From Ancrocorticia sp. (GTDB taxonomy: Bacteria; Actinomycetota; Actinomycetes; Actinomycetales; Actinomycetaceae): a stretch of DNA of 64,000 bases. The stretch lies in the NCBI GenBank assembly GCA_022648165.1, contig JALCLX010000001.1, forward strand, positions 124,001-188,000, in the 5' to 3' direction. A model generated the notes under the pieces. It searched no databases, was not told the origin of the DNA, and saw only the letters and a list, made by a program, of their open reading frames with translations. This document shows, piece after piece, positions 50,002 to 58,226 of this stretch. Both the position numbers and the translations under genes were made by a program. Every line of letters begins with the position of its first letter. The stretch's first letter is position 1.

Positions 50002-50925
50002 CTAGATGTGGAAAAGCGCCGCAATGATGAGGGTAACACCCAAGCTCAATACCGTGGAGATGAGGACCGCGTCGCGGGCAAACGGAACAGCCGTATCGTA
50101 GCGGTGTGCATACACAAAAACGTTGTTTGCTGTGGGGAATGCGCCCGCCACAGTGACGGCAAGAAGCGCATGGTGGGAAAGCCTGAAGGCACTGCCTATA
50201 GCGAAAGCGAGCAACGGCCCCCCGATACACCGCAAGAAAATCGCGAAAAACAGTGGAACAGATTGCCTATTCAAACGCGGCATCTGGGCGCCACACCACG
50301 AAATGCCCATCGACATCATCATCACGGGGATCGCGGCATCCGCCATCTTGCTAATCGGTTCATTGATAGCAGTAGGAACGTGCCAGTTGGTCAGCGCCAC
50401 AAGAAGGCCGAGGAATACGGCAATCACAGGGGGGTTGGTCACCGCGTCCAGAATCGCGCGTTGCCACGTCATGTTCTTACGCCCCGATTGCGCATCCAAG
50501 ATCGCGAACGAGATGGGAACCATCACGCACAACTGGAACAACAGAATCGGAGCCACCTGCGAAGCATCGCCAACAATCACCGTAAGAAATGCGGTTCCCA
50601 GATTTCCTGCGTTCGTGTAGCTAGAGCACAACGCCCCGATGGTCACAGCGCCGCCGCGCTGCCGGAACACGAAATAGGCCACCAGAGCATAGAGCGCCGC
50701 CAAGGTGGCCGCTTCAATCACATTCGTCAGTGCCGCCTCCGAGAAAACGGCGTGAGGATCCGAACCAATCATTGCCTCGAAGAGGAGCGCCGGGATAAGT
50801 GCGGAGAAGATGATTCTGCTGAGCGCCTTGTCGGCCCCGGGCCGTGTGATCTTAAAGCGGGCAAGCAGATAGCCCACTCCCATCATCGCCAGTAACGACC
50901 AGAAGGAGACTATGGCATTGGACAT
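50002..50925 (-). CDS. AEC-family transporter (auxin efflux carrier-like)
   Basis: A 307-residue permease with about ten helices and the conserved AEC pattern: CSSYTNAGNLGTAFL in helix 4 and VTVAGAFPTANNVFVYAHRY near the C-terminus. Bacterial members export or exchange small organic acids. It lies one base downstream of msrB. Confidence 0.88.
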   Translation of the reverse strand: MSNAIVSFWSLLAMMGVGYLLARFKITRPGADKALSRIIFSALIPALLFEAMIGSDPHAVFSEAALTNVIEAATLAALYALVAYFVFRQRGGAVTIGALCSSYTNAGNLGTAFLTVIVGDASQVAPILLFQLCVMVPISFAILDAQSGRKNMTWQRAILDAVTNPPVIAVFLGLLVALTNWHVPTAINEPISKMADAAIPVMMMSMGISWCGAQMPRLNRQSVPLFFAIFLRCIGGPLLAFAIGSAFRLSHHALLAVTVAGAFPTANNVFVYAHRYDTAVPFARDAVLISTVLSLGVTLIIAALFHI

Positions 50926-51450
50926 CTACGCTGCTGGTTCCCCATCGTCCGAAATGCCCGCGTGCTGATCGTGGATCTCGCCTGCGGTCTTTTCTGTTTC
51001 CGCCGCAGGAACGCCAGTTTCATCCCCGGTTGGTTCCTCTGTAGCCGGGTCCGGCTCAAACGTAAGGCACACCGAGTTCATGCAGTAACGCTCCCCCGTA
51101 GGCGTCTCCGGAGCATCCGGAAAAACGTGTCCCAGGTGGGAATTGCAGCGCGCACACCGCACTTCGGTGCGCGGATAGCCCAACTTGTAATCCACATCGG
51201 TCACGACGGCGTCGCTGTTCGCCGGATCGAAGAAACTGGGCCAGCCACAACCCGCATCAAATTTGGTGTCCGATCGGAATAGCACAGCTCCGCATGCCCG
51301 GCAGCGGTACGTTCCCGCACGATTTTCGTCAAGGAGCTTGCCAGTGAACGGGTGTTCCGTGCCTGCCTGGCGCAACACCCTGAACTCGATGGGCGATAGC
51401 ACAGACCGCCATTCTTCTTCCGTCTGCGGTAAGTGGACTTCTTCACTCAT
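50926..51450 (-). CDS. msrB: Peptide methionine-R-sulfoxide reductase MsrB
   Basis: A 174-residue repair enzyme for oxidised methionine. Zinc cysteines are C50/C53 (CRAC) and C99/C102 (CARC); catalytic C123 is in [10 protein letters not shown], with the substrate loop GCGWPSF. About 40 extra acidic residues ([15 protein letters not shown]...) extend the C-terminus beyond normal length. ATG at 51450 overlaps the MscS stop by eight bases; an upstream extension is rejected. Confidence 0.96.
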   Translation of the reverse strand: MSEEVHLPQTEEEWRSVLSPIEFRVLRQAGTEHPFTGKLLDENRAGTYRCRACGAVLFRSDTKFDAGCGWPSFFDPANSDAVVTDVDYKLGYPRTEVRCARCNSHLGHVFPDAPETPTGERYCMNSVCLTFEPDPATEEPTGDETGVPAAETEKTAGEIHDQHAGISDDGEPAA

Positions 51451-53164
51451 CGTCTGTCGCTCCCATGATCGCAGTCTGGTCTGGCCGAATATCGGCGCTA
51501 TCCTCTTGTGTGCTCGATGTCGGCGTGGATTGCGGAGTTGGTTTCTTCCCCTGTGTAGGTGATTCTGCCGCAACTGTGGGATTTTTTCCCGTGGCGGCCG
51601 CTTTTTGGCGTTCGAGCGATTTCTCGCGTTCTTTCAGTACTGCTTCTCCCGGCCCAGCAAATGCTTCCGCGCGCTTCTCCGCTTGAACCGAACCAGTAAA
51701 GATTGATGATTCGTGGCCTTCTGCCTGCTCAGTAGAGGAAGGCTCTGGCCCACGGTCCTTCACAGATACGCGATGCGGCAATTCTTTTTCGATATCCGTG
51801 AGGCTCATCACCGTAGTCTCTGCTTCATCACGTGGTGCTTCTTGCTCCGGTACATCATCCACAGGTTTGCGCCGCCACCACGGGTGACTCTCGTGGAATG
51901 CAGGCGCGGTGTCCTGCTCACTATCGGTGCTTTCCTCCGGGCGTGGCGAAAGCGACGATGTGCGGCCATCTCCCTGCCCTTCGGGAACACTCGCGTCACT
52001 GCCGTCCAAGCTCCGCAATTCCTCTTCGCTGGGCTCGCCGCTTGACCATACCCGCGTGTGAGGCACCGCGTTCGGCGCATTGTCCTGAATCCACCGCACC
52101 ATATGCTCCCGGACGTAATACTTAAGATCTGTGAGCTTTGAGGCATTCTCAGCGCTCAACAGCACGGATATCTGCAGGCGCGATTGCGTCGCATCGCGCA
52201 CCTGCAAGATTCCGGTATCGCCATCCCATAGATCCGTGCGCGCAAGAATGCGCTTCAGTTCTGCCCGCATCTGCGGAATAGGCGCAGACCAATCCAGTTC
52301 AAAATCCACATACCCAAGTAGGTCCGGAGTGCGCCGTGTCCAGTTCTCAAACGTCGTGCTCGTCATTTGCGACGACGGCACGATGAGGCGCCGTCCATCC
52401 CACACTTTGAGCACCACATAGGTCAGGGTTATTTCCTCAACGGTAGTGAATTCCTGCTGCCAGATCACGATATCGCCCATTCGGATGGAATCCGAGAAGG
52501 CCAGTTGCAATCCCGCGAACACGTTGCCCAGTGTTGACTGGGCAGCGATGCCAAGCACCACAGAAAGAACGCCAGCCGACGTGAAAAGCGTGGTTCCCAG
52601 CGTGCGGGCACCCGGGAAGGTCATCAGCACCAAAGCAAAGCCAAGTACCCAGATCACAACGATCACAATGCGGTGGATGATCTGTAGTTGCGTTTGGACC
52701 TTGCGGTACCGCGATTCGCCACTTTCGTGCATTCGCGCCAAAATCGTGCGCTCTACGCCGTCGAAAAATGCCGCAACGAACCATGTGGCGGCGATAATCA
52801 CCAAAACCAGGAAAGTGTGATGCAAGGCAGACCGTAGTGCTGGTTCGGTGTCGCCGTCGGGAACCTTCCATCCAATGTTCATGCCGATCCATGCGCCAAT
52901 CACCGCGAACAACGCTTTCAACGGTGAAGCGATCGAACTGATCGTGGTACGCGCGAGCGGATGGCGGCGTACCACGAAACGCAGCATGCCCTGCACAATG
53001 AAAGACGCGAGTAATCCGGCCAGTAAGCCCAGCCCGGTGGCAAGCACCACAGCCAAAGTATCGACAGTTGCATTCACCACGTCGCCCGCGTCTGGAAGGA
53101 CAGGGGTTGTCGATGAATCGTCGGACGGTGTTGTTGCCGCCAACACCGCATAATCACACGCCAT
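51443..53164 (-). CDS. MscS-type mechanosensitive ion channel
   Basis: A 573-residue channel. Three to four membrane helices lead into the pore-lining helix and the conserved beta-domain ([20 protein letters not shown], then [20 protein letters not shown] and [14 protein letters not shown]). The C-terminal about 240 residues form a low-complexity, charged tail (Ser/Glu/Pro-rich), much longer than E. coli MscS. Such channels release solutes on hypo-osmotic shock and in related actinobacteria export glutamate. It overlaps msrB by eight bases. Confidence 0.93.
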   Translation of the reverse strand: MACDYAVLAATTPSDDSSTTPVLPDAGDVVNATVDTLAVVLATGLGLLAGLLASFIVQGMLRFVVRRHPLARTTISSIASPLKALFAVIGAWIGMNIGWKVPDGDTEPALRSALHHTFLVLVIIAATWFVAAFFDGVERTILARMHESGESRYRKVQTQLQIIHRIVIVVIWVLGFALVLMTFPGARTLGTTLFTSAGVLSVVLGIAAQSTLGNVFAGLQLAFSDSIRMGDIVIWQQEFTTVEEITLTYVVLKVWDGRRLIVPSSQMTSTTFENWTRRTPDLLGYVDFELDWSAPIPQMRAELKRILARTDLWDGDTGILQVRDATQSRLQISVLLSAENASKLTDLKYYVREHMVRWIQDNAPNAVPHTRVWSSGEPSEEELRSLDGSDASVPEGQGDGRTSSLSPRPEESTDSEQDTAPAFHESHPWWRRKPVDDVPEQEAPRDEAETTVMSLTDIEKELPHRVSVKDRGPEPSSTEQAEGHESSIFTGSVQAEKRAEAFAGPGEAVLKEREKSLERQKAAATGKNPTVAAESPTQGKKPTPQSTPTSSTQEDSADIRPDQTAIMGATDDE

Positions 53165-53383
53165 GGATTAAGGCTAAGCCACGGTGAGCACGCGTGGTAG
53201 GCGATGGGTGGCACCTAACACTCCGTGCCGGTTGGCGTACACTCTCGGCGCCGGTTGCCGTACTCTCCGTATTAGCCGCCCCGTGCACTGGATCACAACT
53301 GCCTGAGAGCTGCACCACCACTCCTCAGGCACTGAACTAAAACGTGGATGTTTCGTAGGTGATTTGTTACACAACACCTCATT

Positions 53384-53412
53384 TTGCGAACAGCTGCGAT
53401 CCGGTCTAAGCT
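53384..53412 (+). promoter_or_regulatory. Promoter of the tRNA cluster
   Basis: TTGCGA and TAAGCT are separated by 17 bases, about 50 bases before tRNA-Glu. The rest of the 300-base gap from the MscS gene shows no gene. Confidence 0.6.
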
Positions 53413-53464
53413 TATGGAGTTCCCCCGAGCGGAGACGTTCGGTAAGGCGGGTCGAAACCGCCAG

Positions 53465-53537
<73 letters not shown>

Positions 53538-53587
53538 CAGGATCCGTAGCGTCGGTTCGCGGATCCCAGAGGTCAATACCTCGTATT

Positions 53588-53661
53588 GGCCCCGTAGCGC
53601 AGTTGGTTAGCGCGCCGCCCTGTCACGGCGGAGGTCGCGGGTTCAAGTCCCGTCGGGGTCG
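53588..53661 (+). tRNA. tRNA-Asp (anticodon GTC)
   Basis: Acceptor GGCCCCG/CGGGGTC, anticodon arm CCGCC-CTGTCAC-GGCGG, T-loop TTCAAGT. CCA is not encoded. It lies 50 bases after tRNA-Glu. Confidence 0.96.
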
Positions 53662-53670
53662 CAGACGATA

Positions 53671-53690
53671 GCCCGGGAGACCGGGCTTTT
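53671..53690 (+). terminator. Hairpin between tRNA-Asp and tRNA-Phe
   Basis: GCCCGG-GAGA-CCGGGC followed by TTTT, a compact intrinsic terminator. If it works efficiently, tRNA-Phe would need read-through or its own promoter. Confidence 0.8.
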
Positions 53691-53698
53691 GTCTATCC

Positions 53699-53771
53699 GG
53701 CTCTGTAGCTCAGTTGGTAGAGCGCACGACTGAAAATCGTGAGGTCAGGGGATCGATGCCCCTCGGAGCCA
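53699..53771 (+). tRNA. tRNA-Phe (anticodon GAA)
   Basis: Acceptor GGCTCTG/CGGAGCC, anticodon arm CACGA-CTGAAAA-TCGTG, T-arm AGGGG-ATCGATG-CCCCT. The T-loop begins with A instead of the usual T54. CCA is not encoded. Confidence 0.94.
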
Positions 53772-53773
53772 CG

Positions 53774-53828
53774 ATTTCCCCACCTTGGTGTGGCTAACGT
53801 ATTTTCCCCACTTCGGTCAGGCTAGCGT
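53774..53828. repeat. Imperfect 27/28-bp tandem repeat after tRNA-Phe
   Basis: Two adjacent copies, ATTTCCCCACCTTGGTG... and ATTTTCCCCACTTCGGT..., both ending in GGCTAnCGT. The first can fold on itself (CACC-TT-GGTG). Confidence 0.7.
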
Positions 53829-53836
53829 GTTCCGTT

Positions 53837-53860
53837 GCGGTGATGCGCGCGCATCACCGC
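53837..53860. repeat. Perfect 24-bp palindrome
   Basis: GCGGTGATGCGC followed directly by its exact reverse complement. No T run follows, so an operator or a cruciform-type end is as likely as a terminator. It is part of the 515-base gene-free gap between tRNA-Phe and the secreted-protein module. Confidence 0.85.
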
Positions 53861-54038
53861 GCGGCAAAACCTATCACAAGCCGCCAGTTACGCAAATCTA
53901 ATTTGCTCAGAAATCTGACGCCCAGCGCGATAAGACAGCTGACAATACGATGGCCCACTACCCTGTGCTAATAAGCCGAGCGTGCGGAGTAAGCGTGTCC
54001 TACATCATATTTGGTAGATGCTATAGTAGCCGGCGATT

Positions 54039-54079
54039 GTATCACTGCCACTTTTAAACCACTTTTAAATTTGTGATAC
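54039..54079. promoter_or_regulatory. Inverted repeat with inner 11-bp tandem repeat
   Basis: GTATCAC and GTGATAC (7-bp arms) enclose two perfect head-to-tail copies of CCACTTTTAAA (54048-54058 and 54059-54069). An inverted CCACTTTT lies at about 54100. Eleven-bp tandem sites are typical of OmpR-family regulators; a role upstream of the secretion module is a guess. Confidence 0.45.
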
Positions 54080-54153
54080 GAATCCGCATAATTAAGCCGA
54101 AAAGTGGCTATTGAAACGTGTCTAGGAGCACAAAACTGAGCGCTATTCACCTC

Positions 54154-54181
54154 TTGTTAATCAGGTTGGCTTCATTACAAT
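54154..54181 (+). promoter_or_regulatory. Promoter of the secreted-protein module
   Basis: TTGTTA, 16 bases, TACAAT: a good sigma-70-type promoter giving a leader of about 100 bases before the TTG start. Confidence 0.6.
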
Positions 54182-54286
54182 AGAACGTGGATGTTGCGAG
54201 ACGCTACGCCTCGAAGCGCTCACCAGTTTTCGCGGCAGTACCTTCAACGGCCGCACATATTCACCACACCATTGAAAGGTTACGAG

Positions 54287-54757
54287 TTGTCTGACTCTGC
54301 AAAAAACTCAACCACTACTCGCCGCAAGATCGCCGCTGGCGGCCTTGTGGCACTCGCTATCGCAGGCCTGGGATTGGCTTCGGCATCGGAATTGAACCTA
54401 AACGCAGATGCGGCCACATTCCAGGCAGGCAACACTGCGCAGACGAACGCAGACTGCCAGGGAAATAACGTAATCAAAGTCTCGCTGAGCACTCCTGAGT
54501 TCGAGCCGGGTGAAACGAATCCGTGGACAGTTTCAAAGGTGACGTTCTCGAATATCTCGGCAGCGTGCGTTGGCAAGTCTGTCCAGGCTGCCTACAGCAC
54601 TGACAGCGCATCTACCTGGGTTAAGCTTGCAAACGTAACCGCGGTTCCTGCGGTAGATGAATCTGGAACCGCCTCGCTTCAGCAGGCCGTTCCTGCCACC
54701 GTTGACGCAGAGGATATTACAAACTGGGCGCTCACGATCTACTCAGCAGACGAGTAA
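54287..54757 (+). CDS. Secreted protein with SipW-type signal peptide (substrate 1)
   Basis: A 156-residue exported protein. After TTRRKIAAGGLVALAIAGLG comes the likely cleavage region ASASELNLNADAATFQAG, then a beta-rich domain with two cysteines (ADCQ and AACVGK), as in actinobacterial proteins that go with SipW-like signal peptidases. The TTG start at 54287 with GAAAGG upstream is preferred to an ATG at 54191, which would add 32 residues unlike a signal peptide. It precedes the signal peptidase by 23 bases. It shares the SASELxLxAD start and cysteine pattern with the protein at 55573. Role unknown; a surface fibre or matrix protein is possible by analogy with TasA. Confidence 0.75.
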   Translation: MSDSAKNSTTTRRKIAAGGLVALAIAGLGLASASELNLNADAATFQAGNTAQTNADCQGNNVIKVSLSTPEFEPGETNPWTVSKVTFSNISAACVGKSVQAAYSTDSASTWVKLANVTAVPAVDESGTASLQQAVPATVDAEDITNWALTIYSADE

Positions 54758-54780
54758 GCACATCAGGATCAATAACTCAC

Positions 54781-55533
54781 TTGCACCGTAAAGCAGCAGC
54801 TCAGGAGACGTCCGGCAAATCGTCATGGAAACGCCGGGCGTCTTCTGTGCGCTATTGGGTGATTATCGCAATCTTGGTGGCACTGCTCTGGCCCATCAAA
54901 TGGGGTGGCTTTTTCGGATCAATCGTCGTTTCCGGGCATTCGATGGAGCCCACCTATTACACAGGCGACCTTCTGCTGATCCACAAGGCATCGCCCAAAG
55001 CGGGCCAAGTGATGGTGTACAAGGTGCCCGAACAAGAAAACCTTCAAGTGGTCCACCGCATCCGCAGCGGCAACTCGCAGGACGGCTGGATATTCCGCGG
55101 CGATAACAACACGTGGGACGATCCTTATACCGTCCCTACCAGCAACTTGGTTGGAACGCCGTTCTTGCGAATACCAAGCTTCGGCAAGCTCACCTCCGCA
55201 CTTGCAAGTCCACTCGTTATCATCTCACTCCTCGTACTCGCTGCAGGGTTATTGTTATGGCCCAGAAAAGAAGTCCACGAAGAAGTAGAAGCAGCCGCAC
55301 AGGATGATCCGGGTGCCGCTGGAGAATCAGACGAACACGCTACCGGAGAAGGCACTGGTGAAACCAACAGTGCGATTGGGCCTGAACCGCCCAATACGTC
55401 TGCCGAACAAGCACAACGTGTAGGCGAAACCCCTGCCCTTTGCGCCAAACCGGCACCGGCTGCGACGTCGTCGGCCGCTAACCCACGGCGTCACAGGGGC
55501 CGCCACGCATCTCCTCCGGCGCAAAACAACTAA
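54781..55533 (+). CDS. sipW: Signal peptidase I, SipW/ER type (S26B)
   Basis: A 250-residue membrane protease. An N-terminal helix (YWVIIAILVALLWPIKW) leads to the catalytic serine S54 in SGHSMEPTYYTGD; the base is H92 (VVHRI) rather than the lysine of normal bacterial LepB, and D108 lies in FRGDNN. This Ser-His form is the archaeal/eukaryotic-type SipW group, which usually processes a few neighbouring substrates. A second helix (LVIISLLVLAAGLLLW) and a long acidic, Pro-rich tail follow. The start is TTG at 54781, with AGGA rather far upstream. It lies between two matching secreted proteins. Confidence 0.88.
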   Translation: MHRKAAAQETSGKSSWKRRASSVRYWVIIAILVALLWPIKWGGFFGSIVVSGHSMEPTYYTGDLLLIHKASPKAGQVMVYKVPEQENLQVVHRIRSGNSQDGWIFRGDNNTWDDPYTVPTSNLVGTPFLRIPSFGKLTSALASPLVIISLLVLAAGLLLWPRKEVHEEVEAAAQDDPGAAGESDEHATGEGTGETNSAIGPEPPNTSAEQAQRVGETPALCAKPAPAATSSAANPRRHRGRHASPPAQNN

Positions 55534-55572
55534 ACCCGAATATCAACCAACTAACGCATTGAGGCCCCAATT

Positions 55573-56496
55573 ATGGATCGTCGTAAGCCTGCCGCTCTTG
55601 CCGCAGCACTCGGGATGGTTGGGGCAAGTGCTGCCCTCACGGACGGCGATCCGGCCTCAGCGAGCGAGCTGAAACTGGTAGCCGATACGACGTTCGTTCA
55701 ACAGACCTTCGGCGCTTGCAGCACTGATGAAGTGAAGGTGACCGGCAAGGCCGGCGAGAATTCGGCATCGGTGGACGTGCCCGATGCCTGCAAAGGCGAA
55801 GACTTAGTCCTGTACCTGGGGCAGGACGGCACAACGTACTCCGCGAACGTAGCTTCGGACGGAACAGCCACATTTGATGTGGCTCTCGCGGATGGCGCAC
55901 GCACCCTCCTCACGGCGAACACCTGGCCGCTGGCGACAAACACGGACATCACAGAAAGCTCCACGCCTTCGAGCGATGATTTCATAACGTGCTCACTCGT
56001 CGACGAATCAACCGGCGCAATCTCAAACGATTGCGAAGTTACCTTTGAAATCACCGCCAATAATATCTGGCCCATCACATGGACCAAGGGCAGCCCCGCG
56101 GGAGTCAATTGGTGGGTAAACGTCACCATAAGCACCAGCAACACCACTCGTGCCGCTTGGAGACTAGCAGTAAACGTCGACTCGGATGCCTTAACAACAC
56201 TGATGGAACAGGCTCTCGTAGAAAAGAACGCGCGTTATACTCTTGATTCGCTAGGGTTCGATATAATTCGATATTTCGGACTTGGCTCAAGTATTAACGC
56301 GCAGGTCTTTGGCGACTCCGGATGCGAAACATCACCGCATATAGTAACTTTTGGCGCGAATGCCAACGTGGATCAATATAACTATTGGCCCAAGGTAATC
56401 GATGCCAGGCACCCGATCAGCTTTCAGCTTTTCGGCTCTTCTTCAAGTACACCGTACTCAAGCACTAGTCAAATCTTCTCCTGCCCCGCGTCCTGA
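55573..56496 (+). CDS. Secreted protein with SipW-type signal peptide (substrate 2)
   Basis: A 307-residue exported protein, 39 bases after the signal peptidase. The short N-terminus MDRRKPAALAAALGMVGASA leads to DPASASELKLVADTTFVQQ, closely matching the mature start of the protein at 54287, and then the same pattern C...EVKV...DACKGEDLVLYLG. A second domain (about 115-307) with four more cysteines and many aromatic residues (IWPITWTKGSPAGVNWWVNV) has no recognised family. No anchor or LPXTG is seen. It probably is a second client of the neighbouring peptidase. Confidence 0.72.
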   Translation: MDRRKPAALAAALGMVGASAALTDGDPASASELKLVADTTFVQQTFGACSTDEVKVTGKAGENSASVDVPDACKGEDLVLYLGQDGTTYSANVASDGTATFDVALADGARTLLTANTWPLATNTDITESSTPSSDDFITCSLVDESTGAISNDCEVTFEITANNIWPITWTKGSPAGVNWWVNVTISTSNTTRAAWRLAVNVDSDALTTLMEQALVEKNARYTLDSLGFDIIRYFGLGSSINAQVFGDSGCETSPHIVTFGANANVDQYNYWPKVIDARHPISFQLFGSSSSTPYSSTSQIFSCPAS

Positions 56497-56581
56497 TCCA
56501 CTCGCTGTGTCCTGATCCACTCACTGCGGCGAGACGTGCAAGACTTTCACGCATCTGTGCGTCCCGCCCATTCTTCACAGG

Positions 56582-56684
56582 TACTTTTTCTAGTCAAAAA
56601 TGCTAAAACCCCAGAGCTGGGTGCCACCTGCACCCAGTTTCAGCTAGAAAAAGCACGCGCCTTCAGCTGGAAAAAGCACGCTGT
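56582..56684. repeat. 74-bp palindromic element, copy C, with duplicated right end
   Basis: 56582-56655 matches copies A and B: TACTTTTTCTAGTCA at the left, GTGCCACCT in the centre and CAGCTAGAAAAAGCA at the right. Inside, CTGGGTGC-CACCT-GCACCCAG forms a perfect hairpin. The right end is tandemly repeated (56639-56661 and 56662-56684, 23-bp period). Confidence 0.85.
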
Positions 56685-56742
56685 GCGTTCACCTTCCGCA
56701 TATCTGCTACTCCCACGGCACCTCATTTGCCAGAATTGCGTT

Positions 56743-57414
56743 ATGTTCACCAGTCTTGGCGGCTTGAAGGACGTTGTGCCGATCGTAGAGCAGCTCACCC
56801 GGCTTCCCGGGCGAGCGCTCGTGCAATTCTGCAGCGTGCTCAGCTTCACGCTCACGGTACTCGGTTACTTCGCCGTCAAGAACTCCGCAACAGCCGCCGG
56901 TGCGGTGCCGCTCATCGTGGGCATCTGCTGCATTCTCGTCACCGCATTTTTCGCATACCGCCGCCACCAACTCGAAAAAGCCGTCAACCAGTGGCTGGAC
57001 GATCAGGAGTCCACTATCGATAGCGATTCCTCCACCGAATCGGTGGACTATTCGGCTATGTTCAATGGCCAGGCGCAATCGGAATCCACGGACGTCGTTA
57101 TCCTCAACGAGGACGGTACGCCCTACTCCAGTAACGGCACCAGCTCTTCGGACAACACACGCGCCTCAGCCGCTGCGGACACTCGCGCCCGACGCCTCCA
57201 TGACGCCCAGATGGAATCCGCGCAGCGCCGCGACACGTGGATGCCGGGCGTAGAGGCAGCCCAACGCGCTGCCATCGCGGCGGCGGGCGGAACTGTTAAC
57301 GCCCCCTACCTCAAGCCGGATCTGCGCGTCACCATCGTTTCAGCCCTCCTTGCACTGGCCGTTATTCCCATCGCGGTCCTGTTCTCCATCGTGGCGCTCT
57401 TTATCTTGGTGTAG
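56743..57414 (+). CDS. Membrane protein of unknown function
   Basis: A 223-residue protein with two N-terminal membrane helices (VQFCSVLSFTLTVLGYFAV and VPLIVGICCILVTAFFAYR), a hydrophilic, Ser/Asp-rich middle of about 120 residues, and one C-terminal helix (VTIVSALLALAVIPIAVLFS). The frame is open upstream through the repeat element, so the ATG at 56743 is chosen. No ribosome site is evident and no family is recognised. Confidence 0.65.
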   Translation: MFTSLGGLKDVVPIVEQLTRLPGRALVQFCSVLSFTLTVLGYFAVKNSATAAGAVPLIVGICCILVTAFFAYRRHQLEKAVNQWLDDQESTIDSDSSTESVDYSAMFNGQAQSESTDVVILNEDGTPYSSNGTSSSDNTRASAAADTRARRLHDAQMESAQRRDTWMPGVEAAQRAAIAAAGGTVNAPYLKPDLRVTIVSALLALAVIPIAVLFSIVALFILV

Positions 57415-57517
57415 CGCTCCAGGTCGCTCTCCAGCGGGCGGCGCCCACACACGTGCGTCTTCGCGTGAATGCAGGCTGGATCCACCGCTACCCGGCCGTA
57501 TGTGGCACGATGGTGCC

Positions 57518-58207
57518 ATGAAGCTTCCGAAAAAGATACTCGGGCAAGGTGAAGAAGTAGTGCTTCATATGCGCACGCATGTGAAGACGATTCTTCCAAA
57601 CATCATCCTGGCGGTCATTCTGCTGGTAGCGGCAATCGTGGCCGGCGTCTACCTGCCGGTGAGCTGGCGGCCGGCATCAACTATCGCTGTTATCGCGATC
57701 GGCGTGGTGGCAGAGATCCTGGTGTTCGTCTGGCCGTGGCTCAACTGGTTTACCAGCACATACACCATCACAAATCGCCGCATTATCACCCGCAAAGGCG
57801 TCTTCACGAAGACCGGCCATGACATTCCGCTCTCCCGCATCTCCGACGTCGCCTACGAGCACAGCTTCATTGACCGTATGTTCGGCTGCGGCACACTCGT
57901 TCTGCAGACGTCCGCTGCGGATCCGCTCTACCTTGTGGACGTGCCAAAGGTGGAGAAAGTGCACGTCCAACTGCTGGACTTGTTATTCGGCATGCATTCC
58001 GGGGCGCAGACGATGGGTGGCCAGGCGCTCGGCCCCGACGAAGACGCAGACATCACGCCACAACTCGAAGCACCCGCCCGCCCACCCGTTTCAGGAAACA
58101 CCGAAGCGGCCGCACCCAGCACCAACGCGCCGGACAACAAAAACGCTGCAGACCGAGAGCCTCTTTTGCCGCGCCACTATCCTACGAATCCACCTACAGC
58201 CCAGTAA
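57518..58207 (+). CDS. PH-domain membrane protein (bPH2/DUF304)
   Basis: A 229-residue protein with two membrane helices (IILAVILLVAAIVAGVYLPV and IAVIAIGVVAEILVFVWPWL) followed by a bacterial PH domain with the diagnostic YTITNRRIITRKGVFTKTG and DIPLSRISDVAYEHSFIDR. A disordered Pro/Ala tail ends it. The frame is open upstream but homology starts at MKLPKKILGQGEEV. Role in the envelope unknown. Confidence 0.88.
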   Translation: MKLPKKILGQGEEVVLHMRTHVKTILPNIILAVILLVAAIVAGVYLPVSWRPASTIAVIAIGVVAEILVFVWPWLNWFTSTYTITNRRIITRKGVFTKTGHDIPLSRISDVAYEHSFIDRMFGCGTLVLQTSAADPLYLVDVPKVEKVHVQLLDLLFGMHSGAQTMGGQALGPDEDADITPQLEAPARPPVSGNTEAAAPSTNAPDNKNAADREPLLPRHYPTNPPTAQ

Positions 58208-58226
58208 CGCCACCTAGGGTTCCCTT

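Noticed and set aside
49984-50895. 303-codon frame opposite the AEC transporter
   Set aside because: Shadow of the transporter gene; Arg/His-rich nonsense translation.
53968-54150. 60-codon frame before the export module
   Set aside because: No ribosome site, AT-rich regulatory-type DNA, no recognisable product.
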